A DNA stretch of 41,079 bases from Mesorhizobium sp. Its GTDB lineage: Bacteria; Pseudomonadota; Alphaproteobacteria; Rhizobiales; Rhizobiaceae. The stretch lies in the NCBI GenBank assembly GCA_004020545.1, contig SAQE01000060.1, forward strand, positions 1 to 41,079, written 5' to 3'. The translations under genes were made by a program, and so were the position numbers. The notes under the pieces are model-generated. The model did no database searches and was not told the origin of the DNA. It saw only the letters and a list, made by a program, of their open reading frames with translations. Positions 15,445 to 23,357 of this stretch are shown piece by piece. Numbering within the stretch: the stretch's first letter is position 1; each line of letters opens with the position of its first letter.

Positions 15445-16458
15445 ATGCCCAAGATACTCATCGTCACCACGTCGCACGATCAACTCGGCGGCACCGGTCG
15501 TCAGACGGGTTTGTGGCTCGAAGAGCTGGCAACGCCCTATTATGCCCTGCTCGATAGCGGCGCCGACATCACCGTGGCATCGATAAAGGGCGGTGAGGTG
15601 CCCTTCGACGCGAGGAGCATCAAAGCTGATGGCAACAATCCTCCGCCGGTGCAGCGGTTCCTTTCCGACGATCATGCGATGGCCTCCGTGAGGTCGACAC
15701 CCTCCATCGATAAGGTACGCGCCTCAGATTATGACGCGATCTTTCTGCCAGGAGGCCACGCTGCGATGTGGGATCTTGCAGGCAATGCGGCGCTCGCCGA
15801 CGCCCTAGGTCAAGCATTCGACGAGGGGCGCGTGGTCGCCGCGGTGTGTCACGGTGCGGCGGGCCTCATATCTGCCAAACGCGCGGACGGCAGCCCCATC
15901 GTGCGCGACAGGCGCGTCAGCGGGTTCACGGACGCAGAGGAGGAGGCGGAAGGTTTGACGGAGATCATGCCCTTCCTGCTCGAGACGCGCTTGCGCGAAT
16001 TGGGCGCACATTTTGAGAAGACGTCCAACTTCCGACCATTCGCGGTGCAAGACGGCAACCTGATCACCGGTCAGAATCCGATGTCATCTGCGAAGGTGGC
16101 CGAGCTCGTGCTGCAGGCCGTCACATCGGCGAGTGACAGGCCGCCAGCCGTTGCAACTCCCACCGATGCAAGGCCGATGTTTATCACCATGCGGCTTAGC
16201 GCAAAGGACGCGGACGCGTTCAAGCGCCACTTGTTGAACGTGATCCCCGTGACGCGGCTCGCGCCGGGTTGCCGCTACAGCCATTCCTATCAAGGCACCT
16301 CAACCGCGAACGCCTTTCTATTGGTTCAAGGCTGGGACTCGATCGAACAGCAGCACGCCTATGTCGCCTGGCGCACACGACGCGGCGATTTTGCCCGGTT
16401 TCGCGCCCTTCTCGACAAGGATCCTGAGGTCGAGTCGTTCACGCTGTTCGATGCTTAG
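15445..16458 (+). CDS. DJ-1/PfpI-family protein fused to an ABM (antibiotic-biosynthesis-monooxygenase) domain
   Basis: A 337-residue two-domain protein. Residues about 1-228 are a DJ-1/Hsp31-like class I glutamine-amidotransferase-like domain. It has the nucleophile elbow AAVCHGAAG (C135, H136), the acidic partner E26 or E27 in LWLEELA, and LPGGHAAMWDL near 101-111. Related proteins act as glyoxalase III, deglycase or chaperone. Residues about 244-335 are a ferredoxin-like ABM domain (MFITMRLSAKDADAFKRHL ... VESFTLFDA), a fold used for small reactive or aromatic substrates. ATG at 15445 has GGAG at 15434-15437. The pairing with a divergent LysR regulator suggests a stress or reactive-carbonyl/quinone response. 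That role is inferred and the substrate is unknown. Confidence 0.85.
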   Translation: MPKILIVTTSHDQLGGTGRQTGLWLEELATPYYALLDSGADITVASIKGGEVPFDARSIKADGNNPPPVQRFLSDDHAMASVRSTPSIDKVRASDYDAIFLPGGHAAMWDLAGNAALADALGQAFDEGRVVAAVCHGAAGLISAKRADGSPIVRDRRVSGFTDAEEEAEGLTEIMPFLLETRLRELGAHFEKTSNFRPFAVQDGNLITGQNPMSSAKVAELVLQAVTSASDRPPAVATPTDARPMFITMRLSAKDADAFKRHLLNVIPVTRLAPGCRYSHSYQGTSTANAFLLVQGWDSIEQQHAYVAWRTRRGDFARFRALLDKDPEVESFTLFDA

Positions 16459-16505
16459 CGCCAAGATGGCAATATCGCACTCTGGTATAGCCTTTACGAA
16501 CCCGA

Positions 16506-16520
16506 CAGGATTCGAACCTG
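16506..16520 (-). other. tRNA-like T-arm fragment
   Basis: On the minus strand this reads CAGG-TTCGAAT-CCTG, a textbook tRNA T-stem and T-loop. The flanking plus-strand bases up to about 16535 also resemble the variable region and anticodon stem of a tRNA read backwards, perhaps tRNA-Arg. No matching acceptor strand, anticodon arm or D-arm follows, so it is not a functional tRNA gene. It could be a remnant of an integration site, or chance. Confidence 0.35.
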
Positions 16521-16539
16521 CCGTGACCTCCGCCTTCGC

Positions 16540-16664
16540 GAACGCTATCGATCCCGACTCGACCGTCGGCCTGCCGGCCCAACCCGGCGCCGCTTACATC
16601 CCCGAGTTGCGGAGCCGGACAGCGCCGATGCCGCTTCGGGTCGGCAGATCTTCTTCGATCCCGC
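16540..16664 (+). pseudogene. Degenerate fragment of a P-loop kinase C-terminal domain
   Basis: The bases 16540-16605 align with 14230-14295 of the ROK/P-loop fusion gene at roughly four identities in five, with one single-base insertion that shifts frame. Shared stretches include ACGCTATCG, CTCGACC and CCCGGCGCCGC. Across the two frames the residues ERYR, RLD, RPAG and PGAAYIPEL are recognisable, as in the intact domain. Weaker similarity continues to about 16664. There is no start codon or Walker A. This is a broken remnant of a paralogous kinase gene, or of a duplication, left between the DJ-1/ABM gene and the DeoR gene. Confidence 0.6.
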
Positions 16665-16714
16665 TTCGGCATTCCTGTTTCCGGCTTGACGGCCGCCTTC
16701 CAGGGGCGGTTCCG

Positions 16715-17500
16715 TCAGCCGGCAAAGACGTGAAGCTCGACGCCCGCCTCCTCGATCGCGGCGCGGAGTTCCGGCGCCGGCTCGCTGTCGGTGACGACAT
16801 CGGAAAGCTCACTCAAAGCGCAGACCCGTTCTAGGCTGCTGCGGCCGAACTTGTCGTTGGTGACGACCAGCATCGTCGACAGCGATCGCGCCATCATCGC
16901 CCGCTTCACCGCCGCCGCGCCGGAGATCATATCGCTCGGCCCTTCGGCATTCACGGCCGAAGCGCCAATGATTGCGATGTCGGCATTGTAGCGGTGTACG
17001 AATTCGACCGTGTCCTCGCCGAGCACGGCGGCCTCGCGGCTGTCATAGGTGCCGGGGCAAAGGATGACGCGAAAGCCCGGATTGGCGCCGGCAACCGAGG
17101 CGACACCGATGGAGTTGGTGACGATCGTGAGTTCCCGGCCGAGCAAAGACAGGCCGCGCGCGACCTCATAGGTGGTCGATCCGCCATCGATCATCACGAT
17201 GCCACCTTTCTCGATCAGGCCGGCAGCGCCCCGTCCGATGCGGGCGCGCTCCTCGACCATGGTGAGGCCGCGTTCGGCGATCACCGGCTCGGACGTCATC
17301 AGCGAGATCGTCGCGCCGCCATAGGTGCGGTTGATGAGACCGGCCTCGCCGAGCTCGATGAGATCGCGGCGGATGGTCTCGCCGGCGACGCCGATGCGCC
17401 GGGCGAGCTTTGAGATGCGGATCGATGCCGAGCGCCTGACTTCCGACAGGATCAGCTCGTGTCGCTGCTTCTTGGTCAGTTTGCCCGGCTCGATATTCAT
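16715..17500 (-). CDS. DeoR-family transcriptional regulator (GlpR-like)
   Basis: A 261-residue DeoR-type repressor. The N-terminal helix-turn-helix (residues about 5-60, KKQRHELILSEVRRSASIRISKLARRIGVAGETIRRDLIELGEAGL) carries the family RRDL motif. The sensor domain shows YGGA, IGRGAAGLIEKGGIVMIDGGSTT near 95-120 and ILCPGTYDSREAAVLGEDT near 165-185. ATG at 17500 has AAGGAAG just upstream. The frame stays open farther upstream through non-gene sequence and the repeat at 17573-17688, so a longer form is not credible. Sugar phosphates are the usual effectors. The adjacent same-strand puuB gene ends 262 bases upstream, so the target genes are unclear. Confidence 0.9.
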   Translation of the reverse strand: MNIEPGKLTKKQRHELILSEVRRSASIRISKLARRIGVAGETIRRDLIELGEAGLINRTYGGATISLMTSEPVIAERGLTMVEERARIGRGAAGLIEKGGIVMIDGGSTTYEVARGLSLLGRELTIVTNSIGVASVAGANPGFRVILCPGTYDSREAAVLGEDTVEFVHRYNADIAIIGASAVNAEGPSDMISGAAAVKRAMMARSLSTMLVVTNDKFGRSSLERVCALSELSDVVTDSEPAPELRAAIEEAGVELHVFAG

Positions 17501-17572
17501 CGCTCTTCCTTTGCTGTGACCGGCGAGCTCTGCGCCGTCCGAATGACGAACGTCGGGCCGCGCCGCAGGACT

Positions 17573-17688
17573 ATCGCATATGGCGCTCCCCTTCACCCAG
17601 CCTCCGCTTTGCTCGGCTGACCTCTCCCCATGGGGAGAAGGTGGCCGCGAAGCGGCCGGATGAGGGGGCTGGCGCTGCCATATGCGAT
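17573..17688. repeat. Second type of intergenic palindromic repeat, with 12-bp terminal inverted repeats
   Basis: ATCGCATATGGC (17573-17584) and GCCATATGCGAT (17677-17688) are perfect inverted repeats bounding a 116-bp unit. The interior holds CTCTCCCCATGGGGAGA and a GGCCGC-GAA-GCGGCC hairpin. It differs in sequence from the repeats at 3188, 5458 and 27443 and resembles another common rhizobial intergenic element. It fills most of the gap between the DeoR and puuB genes. Confidence 0.75.
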
Positions 17689-17762
17689 TGCCCACGGCCG
17701 CGTCGGGATTTCGTCCCCCGGCGCCAGGACATTAGCCATGACACCGCCGCCGGGCCGGCGCA

Positions 17763-19064
17763 TCAACGCCGCAGCCGATCCCGCATCGCATACCACAACA
17801 TGCCGAGCACATAGAGCGGCCCGCGCAACGCCGTGCCGCCCGGGAATGGCAGCGGCGTCAGCGTCGAGAACAGGTCGAGCCGCGAAGCGTCGCCCGTGAT
17901 CGCTTCCGCCAGCAGCTTGCCCGACAGCGTCGACAGGATCACGCCCTTGCCGGAATAGCCATGCGCGAAATAGACCTCGCCGTAATGCCCGACATGCAGC
18001 AGGCGCGACGTCGTCACCGATACCAGCCCGCCCCATGCGTGATCGATGCGACAGCCTCTGAGTTGCGGAAAGGTCTTTTCCATATGCGGGCGCACGAAGC
18101 CGGCGATGTCGGCAGGCGGCGAAGGCGTGTAGCGCTCGCCGCCGCCGAACAGCAGGCGTCCATCCGCCGACATGCGGTAGTAGTTGACGACAAAGAGCGT
18201 GTCCGAAACCGCAACGTTGGACGGGATGACATTGCGTTCGCCCTCCAGTGGTTCAGTGGCGACGATGTAGTTGCCGATCGGCATGATGCGGCTGTTGACG
18301 CGCGGCTCCAGTCCCTCGAGCAGCGCATCGCCTGCCAGCACGACATGCCGGGCGCGGACCGAGCCCTTGTCGGTGAACACGCGAATGGACGGCTCGCGCT
18401 CGAGGCGCACCGCGACCGAGTTCTCGTGGATGGCAACACCTGCGGCGGAAGCGGCGCGCGCGAGGCCCAGCGTGTAGTTCAGCGGGTGCATATGGCCGCC
18501 GAGCTTTTCGAAGGATGCGCCGTGATAGGGCGTGTCGACCATTCGCCGCGCCTCTGCCGCCGACAGGATCTCGACATGCGGAAAGTTCATCACCTTGGCG
18601 AGGCACTCGGCCTCTTCCTCGAAGTCGCGCATGTCCGAGCTGTTGACCGCGCCGACCAGATGACCCGTCAGGCGAAGATCGCAGTCGATGCCGTGGCGCT
18701 CGATGATGTCGAGCACCAGGCCTCGCGCCTCGAAGGCGAGGTCGAACAGCGCCTTCGCCCGTTCCGGGCCGAACGCCTTGACCAGCCCCTTGGCACCCTT
18801 GCGCAGGCCGGGAATCATCTGGCCGCCATTGCGCCCGGATGCGCCCCAGCCGATCTTGCCGCCTTCGAGCAGCACCACCTTCAGGCCGCGTTCGGCCGCG
18901 TGCAGCGCCGCCGAAAGGCCTGTGCAGCCGCCACCGACCACCACAAGATCGGCTTCGACATCGCCGGCGAGCGCCGGATGGTCAGGCGCCGGATTGGCGG
19001 TGGCGACATAATAGGATTTGCCGATATCGAGACCGGAATTGAAACCTGTCGAACTGGAAGCCAT
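17763..19064 (-). CDS. puuB: FAD-dependent oxidoreductase, gamma-glutamylputrescine oxidase-like (PuuB)
   Basis: A 433-residue DAO-family flavoenzyme. The FAD-binding Rossmann motif VVGGGCTGLSAALHAAERG lies near residues 42-60, followed by EGGKIGWGASGRNGGQMIPG near 66-85, a hallmark of PuuB-type proteins. The C-terminal FAD contact HGYSGKGVILSTLSGKLLAEA lies near 365-385. PuuB oxidises gamma-glutamylputrescine to the gamma-glutamyl aldehyde with release of ammonia and peroxide. ATG at 19064 is 2 bases after the stop of the glutamine-synthetase-like gene, so the two are coupled, matching the order of the puu steps. A related glycine/sarcosine-type oxidase cannot be excluded from sequence alone, but the neighbour makes puuB the best call. 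Confidence 0.85.
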   Translation of the reverse strand: MASSSTGFNSGLDIGKSYYVATANPAPDHPALAGDVEADLVVVGGGCTGLSAALHAAERGLKVVLLEGGKIGWGASGRNGGQMIPGLRKGAKGLVKAFGPERAKALFDLAFEARGLVLDIIERHGIDCDLRLTGHLVGAVNSSDMRDFEEEAECLAKVMNFPHVEILSAAEARRMVDTPYHGASFEKLGGHMHPLNYTLGLARAASAAGVAIHENSVAVRLEREPSIRVFTDKGSVRARHVVLAGDALLEGLEPRVNSRIMPIGNYIVATEPLEGERNVIPSNVAVSDTLFVVNYYRMSADGRLLFGGGERYTPSPPADIAGFVRPHMEKTFPQLRGCRIDHAWGGLVSVTTSRLLHVGHYGEVYFAHGYSGKGVILSTLSGKLLAEAITGDASRLDLFSTLTPLPFPGGTALRGPLYVLGMLWYAMRDRLRR

Positions 19065-19066
19065 GG

Positions 19067-20440
19067 TCACACCTTGAGCAGCAGATGGTCGCGTTCCCAC
19101 GACGTGACCACGGTCTGGAACAGTTCAAGCTCGACGCTCTTCACGCGCAGATAGGTCTGGAAGAAATCCTCCCCGAGCAGCGCCCGCACTGGTTCGCAGG
19201 CGGCGAAGCGGTCGAGCGCTTCCTCCATGGTTTTCGGCAGCGTGCTCTGGCTGCGATAGGCATTGCCGAAGGCTTCTGGCGAGCGGGCAAGCTTCTCCTC
19301 GATGCCGAGATAGCCGGCAATCAGCGAGCCGGCCATGGCAAGATACGGATTGGCGTCCGCCCCGGGCAGCCGGTTCTCCACCCGCCGCGCCGCGCGCCCG
19401 CCCATCGGCACGCGCAGGCCGCAGGAACGGTTGTCGTGCGACCATTCGATATTGGCCGGCGCGCTGTGGCCTGGCCGGACGCGGCGGTACGAGTTCACGT
19501 TGGGGGCGAACAGCGGCATCACCTCCGGGATGTATTTCTGCAGGCCGCCGATGAAGTGCGCGAACATCTCCGTATCGTCGCCGTCTTTGCCGGCAAACAA
19601 TGGCTCGCCTCTCTCGTCCACAATCGACATGTGCAGGTGCATCGAGCTGCCGGCCTGCGCCGCGATCGGCTTTGCCATGAAGGTCGCATGCATGCCGCTC
19701 GCCTGCGCCGCCTGCCGCGCCATGCGCTTGAACAGCAGCACCTTGTCAGCCAGCGCCAGCGGATCGCCATGCAGGAAGTTGATCTCGAGTTGTGCCGTGC
19801 CGGATTCATGGATCAGCGTGTCGAGCGGCAGGCCGACAGCAGCCGAATGCGCGTAGATGCGCCGGATGACCGGTTCGAACTCTTCCAGCGCCTGCATGTC
19901 GTAAGGATGCTGCACGCTTTCCGGGCGGCCGTTACGCCCGACCGGCGCCGTCAGCGGCCGGTCCGGATCGGGGTTTGGGGCCGTGAGATAGAATTCCAGC
20001 TCCGGTGCCATCACCGCGCGCCAGCCGCGCCGACGATAGAGATCGAGCGCGGCCCGCAGCACATGACGCGGCGAGGCCATCCATGGCCGGTCGTCCATAT
20101 GGAATGTGTCGGCAAAGACATAGGCCCTGCCGGCGCCGGCGCCCGGCGCGAGGCAGAGCGTCGAAAGATCGGGCACCATGCGCATGTCGGGGTCCTGATA
20201 GGCAAAGCCCTCATCGACCGAGCCGGAATAGCGGCCGTCGATGGCGACCAGGAAGGCGCTGCTCGGCAGATAGAGCGCCCGGTCCTCGAGCGATTTGAGG
20301 AACTTGGCCGCCGGCAAGGCCTTGCCGCGCAGCACGCCGTTGACGTCCGGCACGAGGCACTCGACCTCGTTTATCCCATGCGTTTTGAGCCAGCTTTGCG
20401 TGTCCGCGCCGGGGATTGAAGAGTTCAGGTTGTCAGGCAT
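19067..20440 (-). CDS. puuA: Glutamine-synthetase family protein, gamma-glutamylputrescine synthetase-like (PuuA)
   Basis: A 457-residue enzyme of the GlnA-like ligase fold that would join glutamate to putrescine using ATP. Features: an N-terminal beta-grasp region (VECLVPDVNGVLRGKALP near 25-42), the catalytic domain metal-binding motif GSSMHLHMS near 263-271, ATP/glutamate-binding PGHSAPANIEWSHDNRSCGLRVP near 322-344, and the conserved ENRLPGADANPYLAMAGSL near 353-371. The length fits PuuA and class III synthetases. It lacks the adenylylation context of GlnA. It is directly upstream of the puuB homologue and near a Pot-type importer, supporting polyamine use. A second paralogue is at 27860-29215. 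Confidence 0.88.
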   Translation of the reverse strand: MPDNLNSSIPGADTQSWLKTHGINEVECLVPDVNGVLRGKALPAAKFLKSLEDRALYLPSSAFLVAIDGRYSGSVDEGFAYQDPDMRMVPDLSTLCLAPGAGAGRAYVFADTFHMDDRPWMASPRHVLRAALDLYRRRGWRAVMAPELEFYLTAPNPDPDRPLTAPVGRNGRPESVQHPYDMQALEEFEPVIRRIYAHSAAVGLPLDTLIHESGTAQLEINFLHGDPLALADKVLLFKRMARQAAQASGMHATFMAKPIAAQAGSSMHLHMSIVDERGEPLFAGKDGDDTEMFAHFIGGLQKYIPEVMPLFAPNVNSYRRVRPGHSAPANIEWSHDNRSCGLRVPMGGRAARRVENRLPGADANPYLAMAGSLIAGYLGIEEKLARSPEAFGNAYRSQSTLPKTMEEALDRFAACEPVRALLGEDFFQTYLRVKSVELELFQTVVTSWERDHLLLKV

Positions 20441-20830
20441 TGGTCATGTCCGTACGAAGGAGAAATCGCTTCGGCGGGCATGTCCGTTCCGGGTTAGGGC
20501 GTTATCTAAGCTGCATTATCCGAGGACGGACGCCCGCCTGATGGCAGCCGGCCAAGAGGCCGGGTCCAGCGCGCCTTGCACCCCTTCGGTCCAGCCGTCA
20601 CGAACGACGTGCGAGCCGACCTTGGTCTCCTCCGCACGCTGCAGGTTCTCGTGGCGGCAGCAGCGCATGATCAGTGACACCCCGCACGCGCAAAAGAAAT
20701 ACCGCAGGCAAAAATCGAATGCCTTGCGCGGTATCGCTGTTTTGCAGCTTGCATGACGGGTCTCATCGAGGTGGAGCTTATGGTTTGACCGATCATGGCT
20801 GCCGGCGCAAGCCCGCTCTGTTGGTGCAGC
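20441..20830. other. 390-base gap between puuA and the dehydrogenase gene
   Basis: No gene is credible here. The segment must contain the promoter of the puuA-puuB pair (minus strand, starting at 20440) and the 3' end of the upstream Pot-type operon. A terminator-like hairpin lies at 20691-20734. The remainder shows no repeat or clear operator. Confidence 0.5.
20691..20734 (-). terminator. Probable rho-independent terminator of the Pot-type operon
   Basis: Plus-strand arms ATACCGCAGGCA (20699-20710) and TGCCT...GCGGTAT (20720-20734) pair over 12 bp with a 3-base bulge and a 9-base loop. Reading on the minus strand, the stem is followed by TTTCTTTTG. This lies about 100 bases past the stop of the last gene of the operon. 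Confidence 0.55.
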
Positions 20831-21592
20831 TCAGCCGATGCTCTCGCCGCCGTCCACGACCAGCGCCTGGCCGGTCATGAAGGACGAGCGGTCGGAGACG
20901 AGGAACAGGATGACTTCGGCGATCTCTTCCGCGCTCGCCCAGCGCCCCATCGGGATCTTGGTGCGGACATAGTTTTCGATCGCCTCGCGTCCTCCCATCT
21001 GGGCGATGAACGGCTCGTTGAACGGCGTGTCGACCCAGCCCGGGCAGAGCGCGTTGATGCGAACATTGTGCTTTGCATAGTCGAGCGACATCTGCCTGGT
21101 CATCGCCACCACCGCATGCTTCGACGTGGCATAGGCGATCATCTCGCGATCGTAGAAAACGCCGGAATTCGAAGCGGTGTTGAGGATGACGCCGCCGCCT
21201 TGCGCGATCATCGCCGGCATGACTGTCTTGGCGGCGAGGAACTGGGCCCGCACATTGATCCGCCACGAGGCGTCCATGCCGTCGGTGCTGACTTCGGTGA
21301 GCGTGCCGCCGACCTGGATGCCGGCGTGGCTGTGCAGGATGTCGATCCGGCCATGCTTGTCCAGCGTTCCGGCGATGAGCTCTTCGACCGCCGTATCGCT
21401 GCCGACATCCGTGGTGACCGCTTCGCCGCGGCCGCCGGCTTCGCGGATCTCCGACGCCGTGGCTTCGCCGGCCGCCGGATCCCGGTCGGCGATCACCACG
21501 ACCGCGCCTTCCCGCGCCATGATCATGGCGCCGGCGCGCCCGATGCCCGACCCGGCGCCCGTCACCACGGCGATGCGATCTTTCAAAATCAT
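20831..21592 (-). CDS. Short-chain dehydrogenase/reductase at the end of the Pot-type operon
   Basis: A 253-residue classical SDR: cofactor motif TGAGSGIG (11-18), D62 of the TDV motif, catalytic Y154 and K158 in YATSK, with serines at 141/143, and CPGWVDTPF near 188-196. The usual NNAG motif is replaced by SHAG (HSHAGI, 87-92), an unusual change in a structurally important strand. ATG at 21592 lies 11 bases after the permease stop, so it is cotranscribed with the polyamine-type importer. The frame is open upstream into the permease gene, but that is not this protein. It may oxidise an alcohol or aldehyde derived from the imported solute. Substrate unknown. Confidence 0.88.
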   Translation of the reverse strand: MILKDRIAVVTGAGSGIGRAGAMIMAREGAVVVIADRDPAAGEATASEIREAGGRGEAVTTDVGSDTAVEELIAGTLDKHGRIDILHSHAGIQVGGTLTEVSTDGMDASWRINVRAQFLAAKTVMPAMIAQGGGVILNTASNSGVFYDREMIAYATSKHAVVAMTRQMSLDYAKHNVRINALCPGWVDTPFNEPFIAQMGGREAIENYVRTKIPMGRWASAEEIAEVILFLVSDRSSFMTGQALVVDGGESIG

Positions 21593-21603
21593 GGATTTGT
21601 CTT

Positions 21604-22416
21604 TCAAGGCGATGGCTTTCGTCGGCCGAGCTGCGATTGCGCGAGCAGGACGAGCAGGACCGAGGCGGCGAGCACGATCGTGGCGATGGCATTGATCTCC
21701 GGCGTGACGCCGCGCCGGATCGAGGCAAAGACATAGATCGGCAGGGTCGTCTGCGCGCCGGCGACGAAGAAGGCGACGATGAAATCGTCGAAGGAGAAGG
21801 TGAAGGCGAGCAGGAAGCCGGCGACCACCGCCGGCATGATCTGCGGCAGCACGATCGAGCGGAACGTCGTCAGCGGCGTGGCGTAGAGATCGCTCGATGC
21901 CTCGACCAGGTTGCGGTCGAGGCTGCTGAGGCGCGTGCCGACGATCATCGTCACCAGCGCCATCGAGAACAGGCCGTGCGCGGCGATGATCGAGCCATAG
22001 CCGAGCGCAAGCCGCGGCGGCTGGTCGGTCGGCCACAGCGAGGCGAGGAACGGATTGACCACGGCAAAGAGCTGCACCAGCGCAACCAGCGTCGAAATGC
22101 CGATGACCACACCCGGAACGACGATCGCGGCGCCCAGGAGTGCGTCGAAAAGCGCCCTCGTCCGCGCGCCGACGCGCTGCAGGCCGAGCGCCGCGGCCGT
22201 GCCGCAGACGGCCGCAAGCAGGGCGCTGGTGGTGGCGATGAACAGGCTGTTCTTCAGCGCCTCGACCAGGAACGGGTTCGACAGCGCCTTGCCGTACCAT
22301 TGCACCGAGAAGCCGGTGAACTCGCTGGCATGGTGGCCGGCATTGAAGGAGAACAGCACGACCAGCGCGATCGGCAGATAGAGGAAGGCAAAGACGGCGA
22401 CGACGAAGGCGCGCAT
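21604..22416 (-). CDS. Spermidine/putrescine-type ABC importer permease (PotC-like)
   Basis: A 270-residue inner-membrane permease with about six hydrophobic segments. It starts with a membrane segment (VVAVFAFLYLPIALVVLFSFNAG), followed by FTGFSVQWYGKALSN near 34-48, the pattern of PotC. The coupling loop ASSDLYATPLTTFRSIVLPQIMPAVVAG lies near 175-202 and FTFSFDDFIVAFF near 207-219. Its start touches the stop of the preceding permease gene (coordinates share base 22416). It would pair with that protein in the membrane. The solute class is inferred from similarity to the Pot/opine/polyamine importer family. Confidence 0.9.
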   Translation of the reverse strand: MRAFVVAVFAFLYLPIALVVLFSFNAGHHASEFTGFSVQWYGKALSNPFLVEALKNSLFIATTSALLAAVCGTAAALGLQRVGARTRALFDALLGAAIVVPGVVIGISTLVALVQLFAVVNPFLASLWPTDQPPRLALGYGSIIAAHGLFSMALVTMIVGTRLSSLDRNLVEASSDLYATPLTTFRSIVLPQIMPAVVAGFLLAFTFSFDDFIVAFFVAGAQTTLPIYVFASIRRGVTPEINAIATIVLAASVLLVLLAQSQLGRRKPSP

Positions 22417-23357
22417 CAGATCAGGTCCACCCGGCGTGCGCCCGAGAGCCGGGTCGAGATGCGATTGGCGACGATCAGCACCACCACCGAGACCAGCACC
22501 AGTGTGATGGCGATGGCCGATCCGAACGGCCAGTTGCGCGACTGCAGGAAGAGGTCGACCAAGGCGTTGCCGATGAAGAACACCTTACCGCCGCCAAGCA
22601 GCGTCGGGATCAGATATTCGCCGAGCAGCAGAATCATCACCAGCGAGAAGCCGGTCATCACGCCGGGCAGCGACAGCCTGAGCGTCACCCCGATGAACGT
22701 CGACAAAGGCGTCGCGCCGAGATCGGCGGACGCCTCCAGCAGCCGGCGGTCGAGCCGTTCGAGGCTGACATAGATCGGCAGGATCATCAGCGGCAGATAG
22801 CCGTAGACGATGCCGAGCAGCACCGCGCCCGGCGTGTTGATCAGCCTAAGATCCTCGATCCCGACATAGGCGAGCAGGGCCGGGATGCCGCGCCCGCCAA
22901 GGATGTACATCCAGGCATAGGTTCGCATCAGAAGGCTGGTCCAGAACGGGATGACGATCAGCGCGAGCAGGATCAGCCGCCAGCGCTGCGGCGCGCGCAG
23001 CGCCAGGTAATAGGCGACGGGGTAAGCGACGATGAGGCAGGCGAACGCGCCGACCGGCGCCAGCACCATCGTGTTCCAGAACGCGGTCGCTCTCGCCGGC
23101 AGGTTGGCGTATTGCGCGAACGTCAGCGCAGCCTGGTAGCCGCCCTCGGGCGCCCGCTCGCCGACGCTGAAGATGGCGATGGCGACGAAGGGCAGGACCA
23201 GGAACACGACAAGCCACAGCGCCGCCGGGGCGAGCAGCAGTGCCGTCAGGAGATTTTTGCGAAAGAGACTGCCGCGCATCGAGAAAGCCGTTTCGGCGCC
23301 GGCGGGCATCTGCCCGCCGGCGGCACGAACCTGACCGGAGTTGGCGCCTTGCCTCAC
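22416..23357 (-). CDS. Spermidine/putrescine-type ABC importer permease (PotB-like)
   Basis: A 313-residue permease with six predicted membrane segments and the PotB-type coupling loop (EASADLGATPLSTFIGVTLRLSLPGVMTG near 215-243), then LLGEYLIPTLLGGGK. GTG at 23357 overlaps the stop of the binding-protein gene by GTGA, which favours it by coupling. Internal ATGs about 17 and 26 codons in are alternatives, because the first 25 residues are not conserved family sequence. It is the second gene after the binding protein in this operon. Confidence 0.88.
   Translation of the reverse strand: MRQGANSGQVRAAGGQMPAGAETAFSMRGSLFRKNLLTALLLAPAALWLVVFLVLPFVAIAIFSVGERAPEGGYQAALTFAQYANLPARATAFWNTMVLAPVGAFACLIVAYPVAYYLALRAPQRWRLILLALIVIPFWTSLLMRTYAWMYILGGRGIPALLAYVGIEDLRLINTPGAVLLGIVYGYLPLMILPIYVSLERLDRRLLEASADLGATPLSTFIGVTLRLSLPGVMTGFSLVMILLLGEYLIPTLLGGGKVFFIGNALVDLFLQSRNWPFGSAIAITLVLVSVVVLIVANRISTRLSGARRVDLI

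Noticed and set aside
16490-16600. A complete tRNA gene on the minus strand
   Set aside because: Only the T-arm fits. No acceptor pairing, D-arm or anticodon loop can be drawn.
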